Positions 51,535-64,000 of a DNA stretch of 64,000 bases are shown here, in pieces. The stretch comes from Trochalopteron elliotii. Lineage: Eukaryota; Chordata; Aves; Passeriformes; Leiothrichidae. The DNA is taken from the NCBI GenBank assembly GCA_024734555.1, contig JANPWX010000548.1, forward strand, positions 1,878,482 to 1,942,481, written 5' to 3'. The position numbers and the translations under genes were made by a program. The notes below the pieces were generated by a model. It did no database searches and had not been told where the DNA came from. It saw only the letters and a program-made list of their open reading frames with translations. How positions within the stretch are numbered: the first letter of the stretch is position 1; each line of letters begins with the position of its first letter.

Positions 51535-54500
51535 GTAAGTAGGCACTTGTGAGTGGGAAAGTTTTTTTTTTCTTTCTCTCTCTCTCTTTTTTTTTTTTTT
51601 TTTAATAAGTTTTAGAAACTGTTTGTCCCGCTCGCACAGCGCTGCCTCCAGCTCTGGGTCTGGATTAACTCTCCTTCCCCTCTCCCGCCCACAAAATAAT
51701 AATAATAAAAAAGACTGGATGGTTTTGTGGCTCCTGCCCCGGTTTGGGGTTTCTGCTCGAGTGAGGAGGAGACTCCGTGTGTGTTGCTCGCACTGAGGAA
51801 CTTCTTCAGGTTTGCCGGCTGGGAGCTTTGGGAATTTGGGAACTTTGAGATCCTTCCCCAGTGACATCAGGACGTGACCGAGAGCCCTTCCGAGGCTCTA
51901 AAAGTTGCTCCGTGGTGGCGTGATGGGCTTTTTTTAATGGTTGACAGTTATTACAGCAAATATGCTTATTCATCCTGTGCAGGCGTGATTTATACTTCTG
52001 ACACTTTTATGTGGCTTTCTGCTGTCCCTTTTCTAGCTTGCAAAGGAAGTAGTGCTGTAACACATGTTTCAGTCCCTTTAAGTATTGTAATCTAATATAA
52101 TTGTGTTTGGTTAGTGTAGTAACTCACCCTAAGTTTTAATGCGACCACAGTAATGTAGAATACTCTGACAAAAAAAAAAATTCTATTTAATTGTTGCAGC
52201 CAATCAAATCAGTGATCAACCTGGGTGCACATGTTACAGAAATTAAGGGATTTCTAAGGAAGGAGGGTTGGGTGAGAGAGGAAGTGCAGGCCCTCAGGTA
52301 ATGTGTGACTGAACAGCATCCCCTGCCAAGATAACTCCCCTATCTTGTCAGGGTTTCCACAACGAGTGCCAGAAAAATACATTTTCTGAGAATGCCTCTG
52401 CGTGGTCCCTGACAGCGACAGCGCTCTGCTCCCGATCCAGCAGAATTTTGGGAGATACCTGCAGGCACTGCCAGCTGCTGCACAGCTGGGCTGGCTTTCC
52501 ACAGGTGGGGGATTGCCTCCAGGAAGTCTTGTTAAAAAAAAAAAAAAAAGCAAAAAAAAAAAAAAGCTTTCATGTCTCCAGAAGCAGCTCCCGCGTTTGT
52601 TTGCCTCTCTGATCTCGCTGGGATGGGATTGTGTCGATGGAGAAGGGACTCTGGAAGCACAGCCTGGTGTCCGGAGCTGTTCCCACGTGGACTGTGGCTA
52701 GCCAGGGTGGTGGCAGGTCCCTCCCTTGGGGACAGCTGTGACTCAGGTGCTGCTGCCCCGGGGCTGGGCTGACTCTCCCTGGGTGCTCCAGGCACTGTCA
52801 CCCAACACCCAGACCTGTTCTGCTGATTCCTCGAGTCCTGCTCAGGGGAGCACCATGGAGATCTGGAATAATTCCCCCAGGAGCCACTTCTGCTGTCTTG
52901 GTGACAGTGCCTTTTTTCCATAAGTGCAGTTCTGCTTCCATGCACCAGGCATCAGACTCGTGTTTCCCCCTGTGTGACAGGGGTTTTATTTGCTTTTAAT
53001 TAACACATGCCAGTTCATCTCTTGGATACCTTCATTACTGTGTTTGCACAGTCCCAGCTCAGCAGGACTCAGCCTGGCCCAGGCTGAGCCTAAATACAAA
53101 GTGCTGGTGTGAGGCACTTAAGGCGTAGTTTCTTCTTCAGAGTATGGAATTCGAGGGATTTTTCCAAAATCACATATTTAAATGCATAAGTAGGTCTTTT
53201 GTTGGGTTTACAAAAGGCAGTGTATTGCCCAAAACTTGAACTTTTGGCTGTTAGTGCATTTTTAGCTGGTAAAAGTAAAACCTTGGCTAAATCTAAGCAA
53301 AAGTAATCCACAGTCATGACTGTGTCTGAGCTTTGAAGCTGTTGCTGGTGTATGGACTCATCTCATGAGGATGGATGTTCCCTTAGTTCCTTGGGAAATA
53401 AGGCCACACTTACCATTTTTATCTTAGAATCTCATATTTTTCCTGAAATGCTGTTGATATTTAAATGGGTTTCAAATTAGTTCATAAGTAGTAGTGCAAG
53501 AGAGGAAAAAAAAGAGGGGTTTGTTTTTAATGCTTTGCTTGTATCTTATGCAGCAGTTCTGAGCTGTTCCCTAAACAAGCTTAGTTTTAGTTAGTGATAC
53601 CTATAATGTTGATTTCTAGTGTGAGAAATAACTTCTTACCTCCTTCTCTGCTGAATCATTGACAGGAGTCCCAGTAATCATGGAAATACTTTGAAAGAGC
53701 AGAAATACCAAGGGGGCATAGAGTTACTGTGACAGGTTATTGTTGGATTTTCTAGACACCGAGTTAATTTCAGTGAATATGGTTAATGTAAGAGATAAGT
53801 TGCAAACTAAAGTGTGAGAAGATAAAACTAATATTATGAAGGAATTAATAAAATGGATCAAATTTTATGAGGTACAGTGTATTTGAATGAATGAATTGCA
53901 AACTGATGTAAGTGCTGCTAGATCTTTTTCCTTTCCAACGAATTGCAGTGTAAGGACTTAACAGAAATAGCAAATTCTCTCAGTATTTTTCTGGGATTGA
54001 TTAATACTTTTTCTTATGTATGGATCAACTGAGGCTCAAAAAATTTGACTCTTTGGCCCAAGATATTAGAAAGGCAAGTATGAAATCTAAAGGATTTTGT
54101 TTGTTAGCCTTGCTGTACCCAGTGAGAACATCTTGTGTCCTGAAGAAAACAAAACAGTGGGTGATGAGAGCACTGAGAGTTCAATCCTGCCTTGTTGGTG
54201 CCATTTTCCAGAGGTTTCTGGATTAAGAGTAGGATCCATAAATCTTGCCGTTATCTCATTAAAAGCAGCCAAATGTTTGGGACTGAGAGATAGCAGAGTT
54301 TGAAATGCTTATTGGGCTCCCTTGGAGTAAACTTGGAGCTATTGTTGACTGTTCAAAGGGAGCCACATCCAGCTCTCCTGATTGGAAAAACATGGACAGG
54401 GAGAAAATGCCAAGACCCATAGCTGCCTTCTGTGTCCAGCACCAGTATCAAAGTGTTTTATAACTCTCCTGTGAAAGCAGGGGTTTAAGGTCTGCATCTC

Positions 54501-56958
54501 AGGGATGTCAGGAGGAGAGCAGCAAACAGAACCAGCAGAGCTTCCAGCACTCGCTGGCTCTGTGTCCACATGTGCCAAGTTGTGTCCCTGTATATATCTG
54601 AATTTTCTTGCTTTGAAGCCTTCTTACATAGACAGAGTCAGACCTGCTGTGTTTAAGAAGAAATTAGATGGGTTTATGAAGTTATTTCTCATTCATTCAT
54701 TGATATATAATGAATACTGTGGGTCCAGCTTTGCCTGAAACATGTTATTTGCATACCTGCCTTCTAACAATGGCTTGGAAAATCTCTTTCCAAGGCTAAA
54801 TAGAAGCCTTAAAAGTGAAATTGTGAAACTCAAGAGCCTAAGGACACTTGATGGGCAGTGTCTTTCTCTTGTGACACACTAATAACAGACTGAAGCCCGT
54901 GGTCTTTGGGCTGAATTTAGTGTGCTAGCTGCAGCTGTTGGTAAGCAACTGCTTGTTAAACTCTGAGGTATTTTCCTTTGCAAACTATTTCAGTCATGCT
55001 TGTCATAAGTAGAATTTGGAAGCAGTTTCATGTAGATCCTCTTCCAGGCTCAACCCAGAACCGAGGCAACAGAATGGAAAAAGGCTCGTGGCTTTTTTAT
55101 GGGAGCTCAGTTCTTGAAAGAAGTTGTCCTTAAAGGCTGGTGGCTGCAGAGGGCTGACAGCAGGGACCTGGTGGCAGGCGCCTGGGGAGCCAAAGGCACT
55201 TGTGGTGCCAGGGAATGTCACTTGTGGAACTCGTTTGAGCAGCCTGGGGATGCATGGCTTCGTTGTTTGTGTGGCACAGAGCGGGGTGGCTTGGCAAGGA
55301 GATGCTTCTCCATGGCCTCCCCAAGCCTGAGTTTCAGGTTACTTTGTCCATAAACTATGAAAATCCCTGTCCAGGGGCTGGTTGTGCAGGAAACGTGAGT
55401 GGTGAGGAGCAAACACATCTCATCAGATTGGGGCACAGCAGTTTCAGTTGCAGTTTGGGTCTGTGCTGTGCTTCCTACGTGTTTACAGCCTTAGTGCTCT
55501 GTCACAGCAAAAAGAAAACCTGCCCATCCCCTCAGTTTACTCATTATGTACATAAAAAAAAATTATAAAGCACTGCTGTCAAAATCTACTTTCTAAACGC
55601 TCATTTTAAGGTAAAGCAGAGGGGACATCCCTCTTCCAACCCCAGTTGCAACTCAGCAATGAATGAAAGCCAGTCCCTTTATGATAATAAGCCAGAGGAC
55701 TTTAGAACCTGTAAACACCTTGGCTCAAAGTTCCCTACAACAGGCAGAGCCCTCAGGTGTGGTTAAACCAGAGAACCTGTGGGCAGTCAATTGCTCAGAG
55801 TTGTAATTGTTTTTCCCACATGAACATGCTACAGAATCCTTTAGATAAAATGTGGGAAGTGTGAGTACATTGAGATGGCAGCCTTCAGTCATTACCAGAA
55901 TAACATTGACATTGTTATAGTGAAGTTTAACTGTTTGTTAGGTTTTTTGATTCAGAATTAAATTACAGTAAGGGATCATCCGGGATCTCTAGATTTGGAG
56001 TTAGGTAAGGAAGCCATCATTTAGAGTTAAAGCTGAGTTCTCTGATTTAGAGCTTTTAATTTATAAGCTGGAATTGCAAATGCTAAGTGACAGTTTTGGG
56101 TTTATGCACCTCAAATCCATCTGTGTAAGGTACCACCTCTGTGTCTTCAGTGTTGTATTCACCAGGTAGTACAGGAAACAACATGGACAGAAGGGGTCCA
56201 GGGCAGTGTGAAATTGCATCAGCAGTTTAAGGTCACACTTTATGGTTTACAAATAACTTGAGGATTTTGGTGAATTTTGGGGAAGACTGTGATGCTTCCA
56301 GGGTCCTGATCTCTGGGTGGTCACATGGCAAAGTCAGGTTGAAACAGGCAGCAAAAACATTGTTTTCAGGGGGTTCCCATGGTTTAGTGTCTCTTAAAAA
56401 TAAGCAAACTCCCTTTTCTTATTGATTCAGCAGTGTTTCCAAATTGTTTTCTGAGCTGCTGGTGCTCAGTGGCACTCTGCTTTTCCCAGGAATGGGACAA
56501 GGCTGGATGTGTCCCTGTGTGTGTTCTCCATAGTACCTGGACAACTTTGACTCTGTGCCACACTGATGAGCCCCCCCCAGCTCAGGTGAAAACCAGCATC
56601 GAACTCCTTGTATTTTATGTGGTTTCTGAGTGAGGAAATCTTGTCATTTCTCTTGCTCAAGCAGCAGCTCCATTTCTTGTTTGCTTTTCATAATCAGAAG
56701 CACAATGGGGTTCATTTGCTGTCGTGTTGTACTGTCTCATTGCTCCTGCAGTTGTAAGTCAGACAAAAATCCAGAGACTTCAGTCCTGTGGGAACAAAAG
56801 CAACTTAGATTGAAAATGCCAACTTTTCTCTGTGTTCCCTACCACACAAGTTAGCTCATTTGTGCTCAAGCCCAGCGATTCAGAAGGATAAACAACAGTA
56901 ATTCTGCAATAACTGAGACATTTAAGGCCGCCATTCTCGGTGTCTTTTGTCTCCACAG

Positions 56959-57084
56959 CCCTCCTGGGCCAGGTGATGATAATCAGTTGGCTTCTCCCCT
57001 CGATCCCTGTGAGCATCCCTTAGCTGTGTCTGCAGCCTTTGGAAATGCTGTCCCCGTGGGAGCTGCTGAGCTGACTGCAGCCAG
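56959..57084 (+). CDS. TACC2: TACC2 fourth coding exon (126 nt)
   Basis: The acceptor TTTTGTCTCCACAG ends at 56958 and the donor GTACTG starts at 57085. The first base C completes AG|C (Ser) from the previous exon; 41 codons follow, starting PPGPGDDNQLAS and ending GAAELTAA, and two bases AG are left over. Phase 2 at both ends and a length of 126 nt make it a frame-neutral cassette. It falls where human TACC2 has a variable Ala/Pro/Ser-rich linker between the giant exon and the SDSEEAFETPES region, and similarity to human is weak. The support is splice signals, frame and position; there is no strong protein match. Confidence 0.7.
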
Positions 57085-57276
57085 GTACTGTGCAGGGTGT
57101 CCCCTGGGGCAGGGACACTGGCTGAGGCACTGCTGGCACCCTCCTTGGGTGGATAAATGTCTGCTAGGGCCAGTTGCTGGTGGCTTTGCTGAGTCTGCCT
57201 GCATTTGCCAGCAGAGATCTGTACCAGAGTTAAAACCTTGTCAAAGCCTTCAAAAGAAGATGCTGTTTACCCTTCC

Positions 57277-57368
57277 TTTGTGAAGGATGGGGAATTTTCT
57301 AGAAATCCTTGTGTGTTGATGGCAAGCTTTGCTTTAGTGTTGGGAATGACACTCATTAGTCAAATTTA
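57277..57368 (+). repeat. Dispersed local duplicate, copy A
   Basis: Aligns with 60811-60908 in the same orientation. Bases 57317-57355 are identical to 60858-60896. Similarity fades on both sides beyond the stated edges. Confidence 0.8.
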
Positions 57369-60300
57369 ATTCTATCGCTTCAGCACGTAGGAGGGCCATG
57401 GCTGTGAAGGTGCAGTATATGCCCTATATTTTTTAGGTGCTTATACTTTTTTTTTTTAATTAGTACAAGGTAACTAATCCTTGGGGCATTTTCTTTTGAG
57501 AAGTTCTTTAACAGTCTAATGTTGATTATAAAGCATTCAGGTATCTCTGCTGGACTCTGGCCTTTTTGTCTGCCTTTGCTTGCACTGAGAAGGGGAAACT
57601 GTTTCTCTCTTTGTGCTGGTGGTAGTGGGGTTGTCAGGATCTTCGGGCATATAAATTTATCTTAACAATAGAGGAAGCCTTAGAGGGTGTGTGTGCCCTT
57701 CAATCACCGGGAGTTCAGTGGGGTGTAAACATACACAGTGTATTTAAGCCAGCATTAAGTTTGTTAGCTGAAGTCACAATAATACACCATCAAAGGCTGA
57801 AGGGACCTTGTGTGGTTTGCTCAATCCACCTTAAAAGCTGGGTGACTTTGCTGTTTAGCCTGTCCTGGTCTGCCACCAGTCCCCAAGCTGGTTAGTCACC
57901 ATGCTGGCTGAGAGAGGCTGTGAGAAAACAAACTTTTTCCTACAGTCAGAGTAAGATGATCTAGAGAAGCTTACACTGGGAAGCTAATGATGTGGATTTC
58001 TTTCAGTTCTTGTAAGTTTTTACTCAAAGAGTTGTGTTTCTTTTGTTTTTAACAACTGTAATTGGGTTACTGATGGTTTTCTTGTGGATTCTGTTTTTCT
58101 TGCTAATGGATTGTTGGCCATAGCAGCGAGGCAGTTAGAAAAGAGTGAGCATTAATTGAGGTGGAGCTGTGAACTACTTTCTGAAAGTGGAAGCATGAAG
58201 AAAGGCTAGCACCAAAAGTGCCAGAAAGATTTGTATATGGTCTTTGGACTACAGTCTGGAACAGAAGATTGTGTGCCCTCGGGGTGATAATTTGCTGTTT
58301 GCAGGAAAAAAGGCACACAAGCTGTCTATGATTAAACGTTTAGCAGTCTCAGAGTGCTTTAATTCACTGTTTCTTGTAAACCTCATGGATGTGCTCTGTT
58401 TGCATTCTCATATGAATCTGGAATTTCGAGTTAATTATATTATACCTTTTCTTTTGATCTGCTTCATAGCTTGTGCCTTTTACATGTTTTATTGTTAATG
58501 TCTGAAGGGTGTTCCTTGCTCCACCCCAGTTGCTCAGCCTGTGCTGGTGCTGAGCTGTAGTTGCCCCATCCAGGGTGGCTGAGCCCAGTAGGGGTGAGGG
58601 CACAAGGACTGTGCAGCAACCACAGGGTCTGGCTGTTGTTTCCAAATCCTGGCCTCCAGGGAGCTTGTAAGGATTTTTTTCAGCGCTAAAAAGTGGCAAA
58701 TTTCAGTATTTCATGTTGGACGTAGGTAGTTTTCCAGTTCCTGAAAGAGGGGAAACTGACAGAGAAATAGACTGTGGTCAGCTGGAGTGAAGCTGGCTGT
58801 GAGTGGTTCTTCTGTGTTTGTTGGTTTTAACTCTTTTGTTTGTTTTTTAAAATGCTGCACAAGTTAACTTTTGTCAGTGTTGTTTGTTTTCCTTACTCCT
58901 TTATTTTGCATCTGTGTGCAGCTTTGGATATAAAAGCCTACCTGTTGTCCTCTACCTCATTTTCCTGTCCAGGTTGTTGTCACTTGCCAGCTTTTCTGTG
59001 AGCCTTGCAGAGGGGTTTCCTGCTGTCCCAGCAGTAGAAAACCCAGAGGCTGCCCCTGTGCCCACCCCCAAGTGGCAGCTGGTTGGCAGCAGAGGGGTTA
59101 AATCAGTGCAGCTGCACCTCTGCTTTAACTCCTGTGTGTTCAGTGATGGAGCAGTTCCTCCTGCAGCAGCAACTCTGCTGACTTCCCTGGGGTTTGGTCC
59201 TGAGCTGATGAAAGTATTAAAACACGTGGGATTATGCTCACAGCCAGGATCAGTAATAGCAGGACTGGGCTTTTCTCACCCGGGGGAAGAGCCTCAGTGA
59301 TGTTTGTTCTTTCATGTCATTGCCTTATCTGTCATCAACAGTTCACCTGTGTGGTGGAGCAGATCATTGCCCATATAAGTGAGATAATCTTATTAAAGTC
59401 TCTGCTTTTTTGGCATTTTATGCAGAAGCACTGCACCACTGCGTTTCAGTGTGACTGGATACAGTTCTCTAATGCACACACATGATGTCTCTGTGATGCC
59501 TGTTGGGTACCTCTGCAAAATGGAAATGTTACAGGGGCTCCTGAATGCCATGATGCTATTCCAGTCTGTCTGCAGTAAGGTGCAATCATAAAGTGTTTTC
59601 CCCCAAAACATTCAGTTAGTTACTAAGTTTGCTTTAGTTTCTATTTCCCCATCAGGGGTGTCACATAATGTCACATAATGCAGATGGTGTGCACTTTGAC
59701 AGGGAAAAATAATGCTGCAAAATAATGGTGCATGTATGATGGGGGTCAGTTTGTACTAAATGGCTTCCAGATGGCAGGGCACAGTAAGAGATCAGGTTGT
59801 CCCTCCATCTGTCCAGCCAGGAAACTCTATCTTTGTTTTGCTTCTTGAGGGTGACCGAGTGCCTCTCTCCTGCTGATAACATATTGATCAGGGACAACAT
59901 GCTGTCATGTGCTCAGTAAGATTTTATTTACTCTATCTGCAGAGAAGTGCCGTGAAAAGAATTAGGTAAAAAGTTCACCAGCAGTTCTGCCAAGCATTTT
60001 TATTTAGCAGTGAAAGGCCAATCCACTCTGATTTGCCAGTACATGTTGCAGTAGGAGAAGTTTTGGCCAGGCACAGCTTTCTCTTGACTCTGCAGGTGCA
60101 GAGCTCTGCAAAAGGTCTTCTGTGTTGTATGAGGAATGTTTGGGTTGGAAAGGTAGAGAAGGCAAATAAGAGCCCTTTCTATACAAAACCACAGCTTAGC
60201 TGGGCTGCAGGTTAGAGGTGTGAAACACTTCTGAGCAGTGTCTGTCTGTTCCCTGCAACTTCCCTCCTGGCTTGTGTGGGGAAAAAAACCCAGACCTGCA

Positions 60301-60810
60301 AATGCCCAGGAAAAAATGACAGCTCAGAAGGCACTTGCTGCATGTGTTAAGGGCTGTAGTTAATGTTGGCAGCACAAGCAGGCAGGAGTACTCACATTTG
60401 TCTGTGCACACAGATAGTCAGAAAATTATTTTTCAGGTTTACTTGTAAGAGATGGTGCTTGAAAGTGCTTGTTTTCTAATCAGCTCGACTCCACAGGATA
60501 AATACTGGTGGTCAATGTATAGATTGTTGTGCACTGAGAAGACTTGGGCCTTTTGGTAGTATTCTTCCTGCAGCCATTAAAATATTACTAGTTGAGAAAA
60601 AAAGTTTAATGGAAAATCCTGTTTTAATAAGAGCTGTGGAGAGGTTTTAATGTAGCTTGCTTTATGTCTGAGGTGATAAAAGTACCATGAGTTGACACAT
60701 GGACCCCAGCTGATGCAGTGCTAGGCTGGAGAGTTCAGAGTGGACAGAAAGTCTGTATTTTGGACAGTCAATTTGTGCAGTGTGTCAGAGCAGGAGGAGT
60801 GGATGCAGGG

Positions 60811-60908
60811 CTTTGTGAAGGATGGGCAGCAGAGCTTTCCTCAAAATCACTGTGTGCTGATGGCAAGCTTTGCTTTAGTGTTGGGAATGACACTCACTAG
60901 CCAAAAGT
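60811..60908 (+). repeat. Dispersed local duplicate, copy B
   Basis: Partner of 57277-57368, about 3.5 kb apart, with the shared left word CTTTGTGAAGGATGGG, a variable middle and the identical 39-bp core. The pair is either a recent local duplication or two pieces of a repeat family not named here. Confidence 0.8.
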
Positions 60909-61330
60909 ATCTCTGAAAATTGTTCCATTTGATGGGGGAAGCTGAAGGGCTGCAGGTGATGATCATTTGGGCCTGTGTGAAGAGTGTGGCTGAAACAGGT
61001 GCCACTGTTAGACTGGGGCAATTTTGTGTGTCCATAACACCAGGGCCATAATTAATGTGCCTTTGGTGTTCTTGTTTGGCTGGGGCCTCTTGTGAATTGT
61101 TGGGGTTTTGCAGCTCTTTGTTTGCTCTCCAAACAGATGTTGAGCGTTCGCTTATTTTTAGCAGCTCACTTTTTTTCTGCTTTAAAAAATGTTACTTTCA
61201 CTGCTCTCAGTGTGCCCCTATATAGTCACAGAGCCTTGGTATAGAGGGGATGCTGTTACTATATTAGTACAGAGACATTTTTAGCCAAGGACAAAGGCCT
61301 TTGCATGAGAAACGAAACAGCCTGCTTTTA

Positions 61331-61439
61331 AATATTTATTTATTTATTTGCATTTACTTGACAGGGCTGAAAATTTCAGGGTTTTAATCTTTATTTATTT
61401 ATTTAATTGTATTAACTTGATGGGGCTGAAAATGTTGGG
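61331..61439 (+). repeat. Imperfect tandem duplication of about 53 bp
   Basis: Two units (61331-61381 and 61386-61439) each run from a (TTTA)n stretch through ACTTGA to GGGGCTGAAAAT-like words and end in GGG. They differ by several substitutions and short indels. Confidence 0.75.
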
Positions 61440-62656
61440 TGTCTGTGTCAGCATCAGCTCCTGCAGTTTGGAAGGCAAGGAAGGAAGGAGTGAGGAAAGC
61501 AGAGATAATTTCTTAGAAGAAATAGCTGGGTAATTGTCCCATATGGCACAAAGCAGCTTTGTGGATATAAGCTAATCAAGATAAACTACACTCACAAAGA
61601 GTGACTGAGTGGACAGGCACTTTGGGAAGTGGCTGTTCTCCTGCTCCTGTGTACTGTGACTGAAGTTAGGGATGTGGTTTAGGCTTGTCCTCTGTGCACC
61701 AAAGAAGGGAACAGCCTGTCCCTGGACCTTCCCAACTCTTCATCAGTAACACAATTTAATCTGCTGCCTACACTTCCAGTGTAATTACTGGGGGAAGAGG
61801 AGAAAAAATGTTAAAAGGAATGACTAAGAAGGCTGTTTATATGTAGTTCAGGAAGCCTGTAAGAGACTTCTCAGCCACGTCCTGTTTCCATCAACATTTC
61901 CATCATCACTTGTGTCTGTATCTCTGGCAGGAGGAGAGGCTGTTGTGTGTGGCTGCTACCCCAGGACATTTGTGTCCTTCTGGTGTGTCTGAGGTGCCCT
62001 GGAAGGGACAGTGTGGGACAAGACCTTAAACTGCTCCTGCTTTTGAGACATGGAATCATTGGTTGTTTAGTTTCTTTTCTGTCAGTGGTTTAATGAGTGT
62101 GGCTGAGGGGGGGGGGACTTGTGTGGTTACTGCCCTGCTCCTGAGCTTTGCTGAACAGAGGGACCTGACATTCATGTCATGAGTTCTGGGATTACAGTGT
62201 TTAGCTTTACAGCCTTTTAAAGTAAGAGAATGTTTTAGTCCCAGATTTTAGGGTTTTTTTCCTAAAACACAAATTGCATAATTGAATGTTTATATTGTGC
62301 AGTGAGGAGAAAGGGCTGTGTGAGAACAGCAAAGGAGTCATTACTGATTTATTTATTTATTATACTGATTTCATATACAGTTCAATTCCTCTGGCACTTA
62401 ATGTTATAGTCTATAAGAGCTGTCAAGACTTTGCAATATTACTGATTATGTGGTCAGCTGAGAAGTTAAATGAAATAATGTTTGTAGGAAGAAGCAATTT
62501 GTGGGAGGTGGGTGAGAGGGGGAATTTGGGAGGGAGTGATGTGCTCCTTACAGCTCCTTGTAGATCCAGCCAAAGCTCATCCTATAGAGAGACTTCATTA
62601 AAGCTTCGTGGGCATTTCTGAAATTTGTCAGCTTATTTTTAATAATTGTTTTGCAG

Positions 62657-62782
62657 CACTTCCAAGCCTGACAGCTGCAAAGGAGTTGATAACCACGATT
62701 CTGAGGATGTACTTTTGGCTGTGGCCAGTGATGTAGAGCTGCCTGCTCAAGAAACCGAAGGTTTCACGAGGGAAAAAAAAAG
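62657..62782 (+). CDS. TACC2: TACC2 fifth coding exon (126 nt)
   Basis: The acceptor TTGTTTTGCAG ends at 62656 and the donor GTATTG starts at 62783. The first C completes the split serine, followed by 41 codons starting TSKPDSCKGVDNHDSEDV and ending FTREKK, with two bases AG left over. The STSKPDSCKG part resembles human STPSCPDPAKD just before the SDSEEAFETPES block, as I recall it. It is acidic and then basic at the end, with no folded domain visible. Again phase 2 at both ends and 126 nt long. The next exon, expected to carry the SDSEEAFETPES region, is not in the window. Confidence 0.75.
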
Positions 62783-64000
62783 GTATTGTGAGATTTCAGT
62801 TGTTACAAGACTTTTCCACGTCGTTACATCTTTTGATTAAGGGATTTTACTAGTGTGAAAGAGGGTGACTAAGTTTGGCAGGTGTTTTGTCTTAAGTTAT
62901 ATGAACAATTTGCTGCTAGATTTTGAATCCAAATGTTAGATTTATCAAGACCTGACTAATCCAGTGTATTTACTCCAAAATACCAGAAGAGGGAGCTTAG
63001 GCTACACTGGTTATTACTGTGCTGATCTTTCCTTCTGTTTTGAAACTATAATTTATTTTTTTTAGGTTATTTCCCCAATATTTTCATTTCTTGAAGTTAA
63101 AGTTTGTTGTTTTGTTTTGTTTCTGAGTCTGAAACTGTGCAAGATCAGGTCCTGTTTAAGGGGACTGATCTTTTCCCTTCAGGTGTTGCCAGCAACTTCC
63201 CCACCCCACACCTGATTTGCATTGTCACTGTCAGTAGTGAAGGAAGAAGCTTTTCAGCTTTGTTTCACTCTTGCTGAATAAATGTTCCCTTGATTTGAAA
63301 GTTAAATGTTTCATTGCCTCAGATTAACACTGATTGTTGCTGCCGTGTTTGATAGGTGGTCCAGCACATTTTTTGCTTTGGAAATCCCTAAACTGAGACT
63401 CATAGAATGATTTGGGTTGGAAGGAACCTTAAAGATCATGTCCCAACCATCCCATCTCAAATATAGTCGAGACATGTGCTTGGATATTCCTGTCAGAGCT
63501 TCAGCTGTCTGAGGGTGATTAACAAGTCTGCTCTTGAGGCTCAGCAATCAAGGCCTGCCCTTATTGTGACATCTATTAATGGAAAAGGTCACAGCACAGC
63601 TGAGAATATGAAATGGGCACTCCCTGGAGAGCAGCATTCTCCACCCCACCAATACAGCCTGGCAGCTTGTGACAAGTGGGATACAAGACAGGAGACACCA
63701 CAGGAAATACAGCTGTGCCACTACAGCTCTGTTCAGAAATGTCAAAAGATGCTGCTGTCAGCAGGAGGATACTCTGAATTATGAATTAAAATGTACACAA
63801 TAGACATATTCTGCTGTGGAACAGTGAACAAATAGCTATTAGCTGCTGAAAAAACTATCAACTATAATATCTGGGAAACGTTGGTTAATTAATTTCTTCT
63901 AAACTCCTGATTGTTTTGATCAGAAAAATGGTGTCTTCACCTTTACTGTATCTGCTGCTGAAGCACAGTTAGGCCAAGTTTTTGTAGTTTTTCTCCATGG
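62783..64000 (+). other. TACC2: TACC2 intron running off the window
   Basis: Intronic sequence after donor GTATTG. Apart from the CR1 tail at 63399-63447 nothing else is recognised. The rest of TACC2, including the TACC coiled-coil domain, lies to the right. Confidence 0.7.
63399..63447 (-). mobile_element. CR1 LINE 3' tail
   Basis: CATAGAATGATTTGGGTTGG followed by AAGGAACCTTAAAGATCATG is the reverse complement of the extreme 3' end of CR1, starting from its short terminal repeat. Only about 50 bp are clear; similarity fades after the ATCATGTCCCAACC word. Confidence 0.85.

Larger units (their letters stand above)
41959..56958 (+). other. TACC2: TACC2 intron after the giant exon
   Basis: A 15-kb intron from donor GTATTT to acceptor TCCACAG. 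It holds a CR1 fragment (48216-48484), an LTR-like element (48619-49028), a small assembly duplication (50328-50442) and the CpG island with a candidate first exon (about 51195-51534). A-rich and T-rich tracts occur at 44829-44848, 47168-47182, 51126-51145, 51553-51605 and 52532-52565. I see no other coding exon. Confidence 0.7.
57085..62656 (+). other. TACC2: TACC2 intron between the two 126-nt exons
   Basis: A 5.6-kb intron. It holds a dispersed duplication with an identical 39-bp core (57317-57355 and 60858-60896) and a tandem duplication at 61331-61439. The open frame at 58884-59300 has no flanking splice sites that fit the phase and no recognised similarity. Confidence 0.7.

Noticed and set aside
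51190..51867. 225-codon open frame on the minus strand through the CpG island
   Set aside because: Arg/Pro-rich and Lys-rich low-complexity translation of GC-rich and poly-pyrimidine DNA; no similarity seen.
58884..59300. 138-codon open frame in the intron between the 126-nt exons
   Set aside because: No acceptor and donor pair gives the needed phase 2 junctions, and there is no similarity to TACC2.

Overview
This is eukaryotic DNA, most likely from a bird and perhaps a songbird. The evidence is chicken-repeat-1 (CR1) LINE fragments with the typical 3' end, a family of short solo endogenous-retrovirus LTRs, long AT-rich introns, and one vertebrate gene whose exons can be recognised. There is no sign of bacterial or viral gene organisation. 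The species call is an inference from repeat types and was not searched.

The only protein-coding gene I can support is the 5' part of TACC2 (transforming acidic coiled-coil protein 2) on the + strand. Five coding exons join in a consistent frame: 15554-15586 (start codon, MGNENSSAENE), 27543-27709, a giant exon at 36322-41958, 56959-57084 and 62657-62782. Every junction after the first is phase 2 (AG|C), so the three downstream exons are multiples of three and can each be skipped without breaking the frame. The identification rests on the MGNENS start, a QPPGN block, a PDFREHI..IF block and a GD(I/L)PE(A/T)GT block that I recall from mammalian TACC2. The conserved C-terminal TACC coiled-coil domain is not in the window; the gene runs off the right end.

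Layout: 1-15508 is upstream DNA or intron 1, with no supported exon and one LTR. 15587-27542 is an intron with a GATA microsatellite and a second LTR, inverted. 27710-36321 is an intron holding an unresolved CT-rich pentamer array (396 N), a third LTR and an old CR1-like fragment. 41959-56958 is a 15-kb intron with a CR1 fragment, a second LTR-like element, a one-N assembly duplication and, at about 51.2-51.5 kb, the only CpG island in the window, which ends in a strong splice donor and looks like an internal promoter with its own first exon. 57085-62656 and 62783-64000 are introns with local duplications and a short CR1 tail.

I found no undescribed gene system. The most interesting points are the frame-neutral giant cassette exon, the internal CpG-island promoter, and inverted LTR copies that flank exons 2 and 3. 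Most other open frames in the window look like chance or shadow frames.
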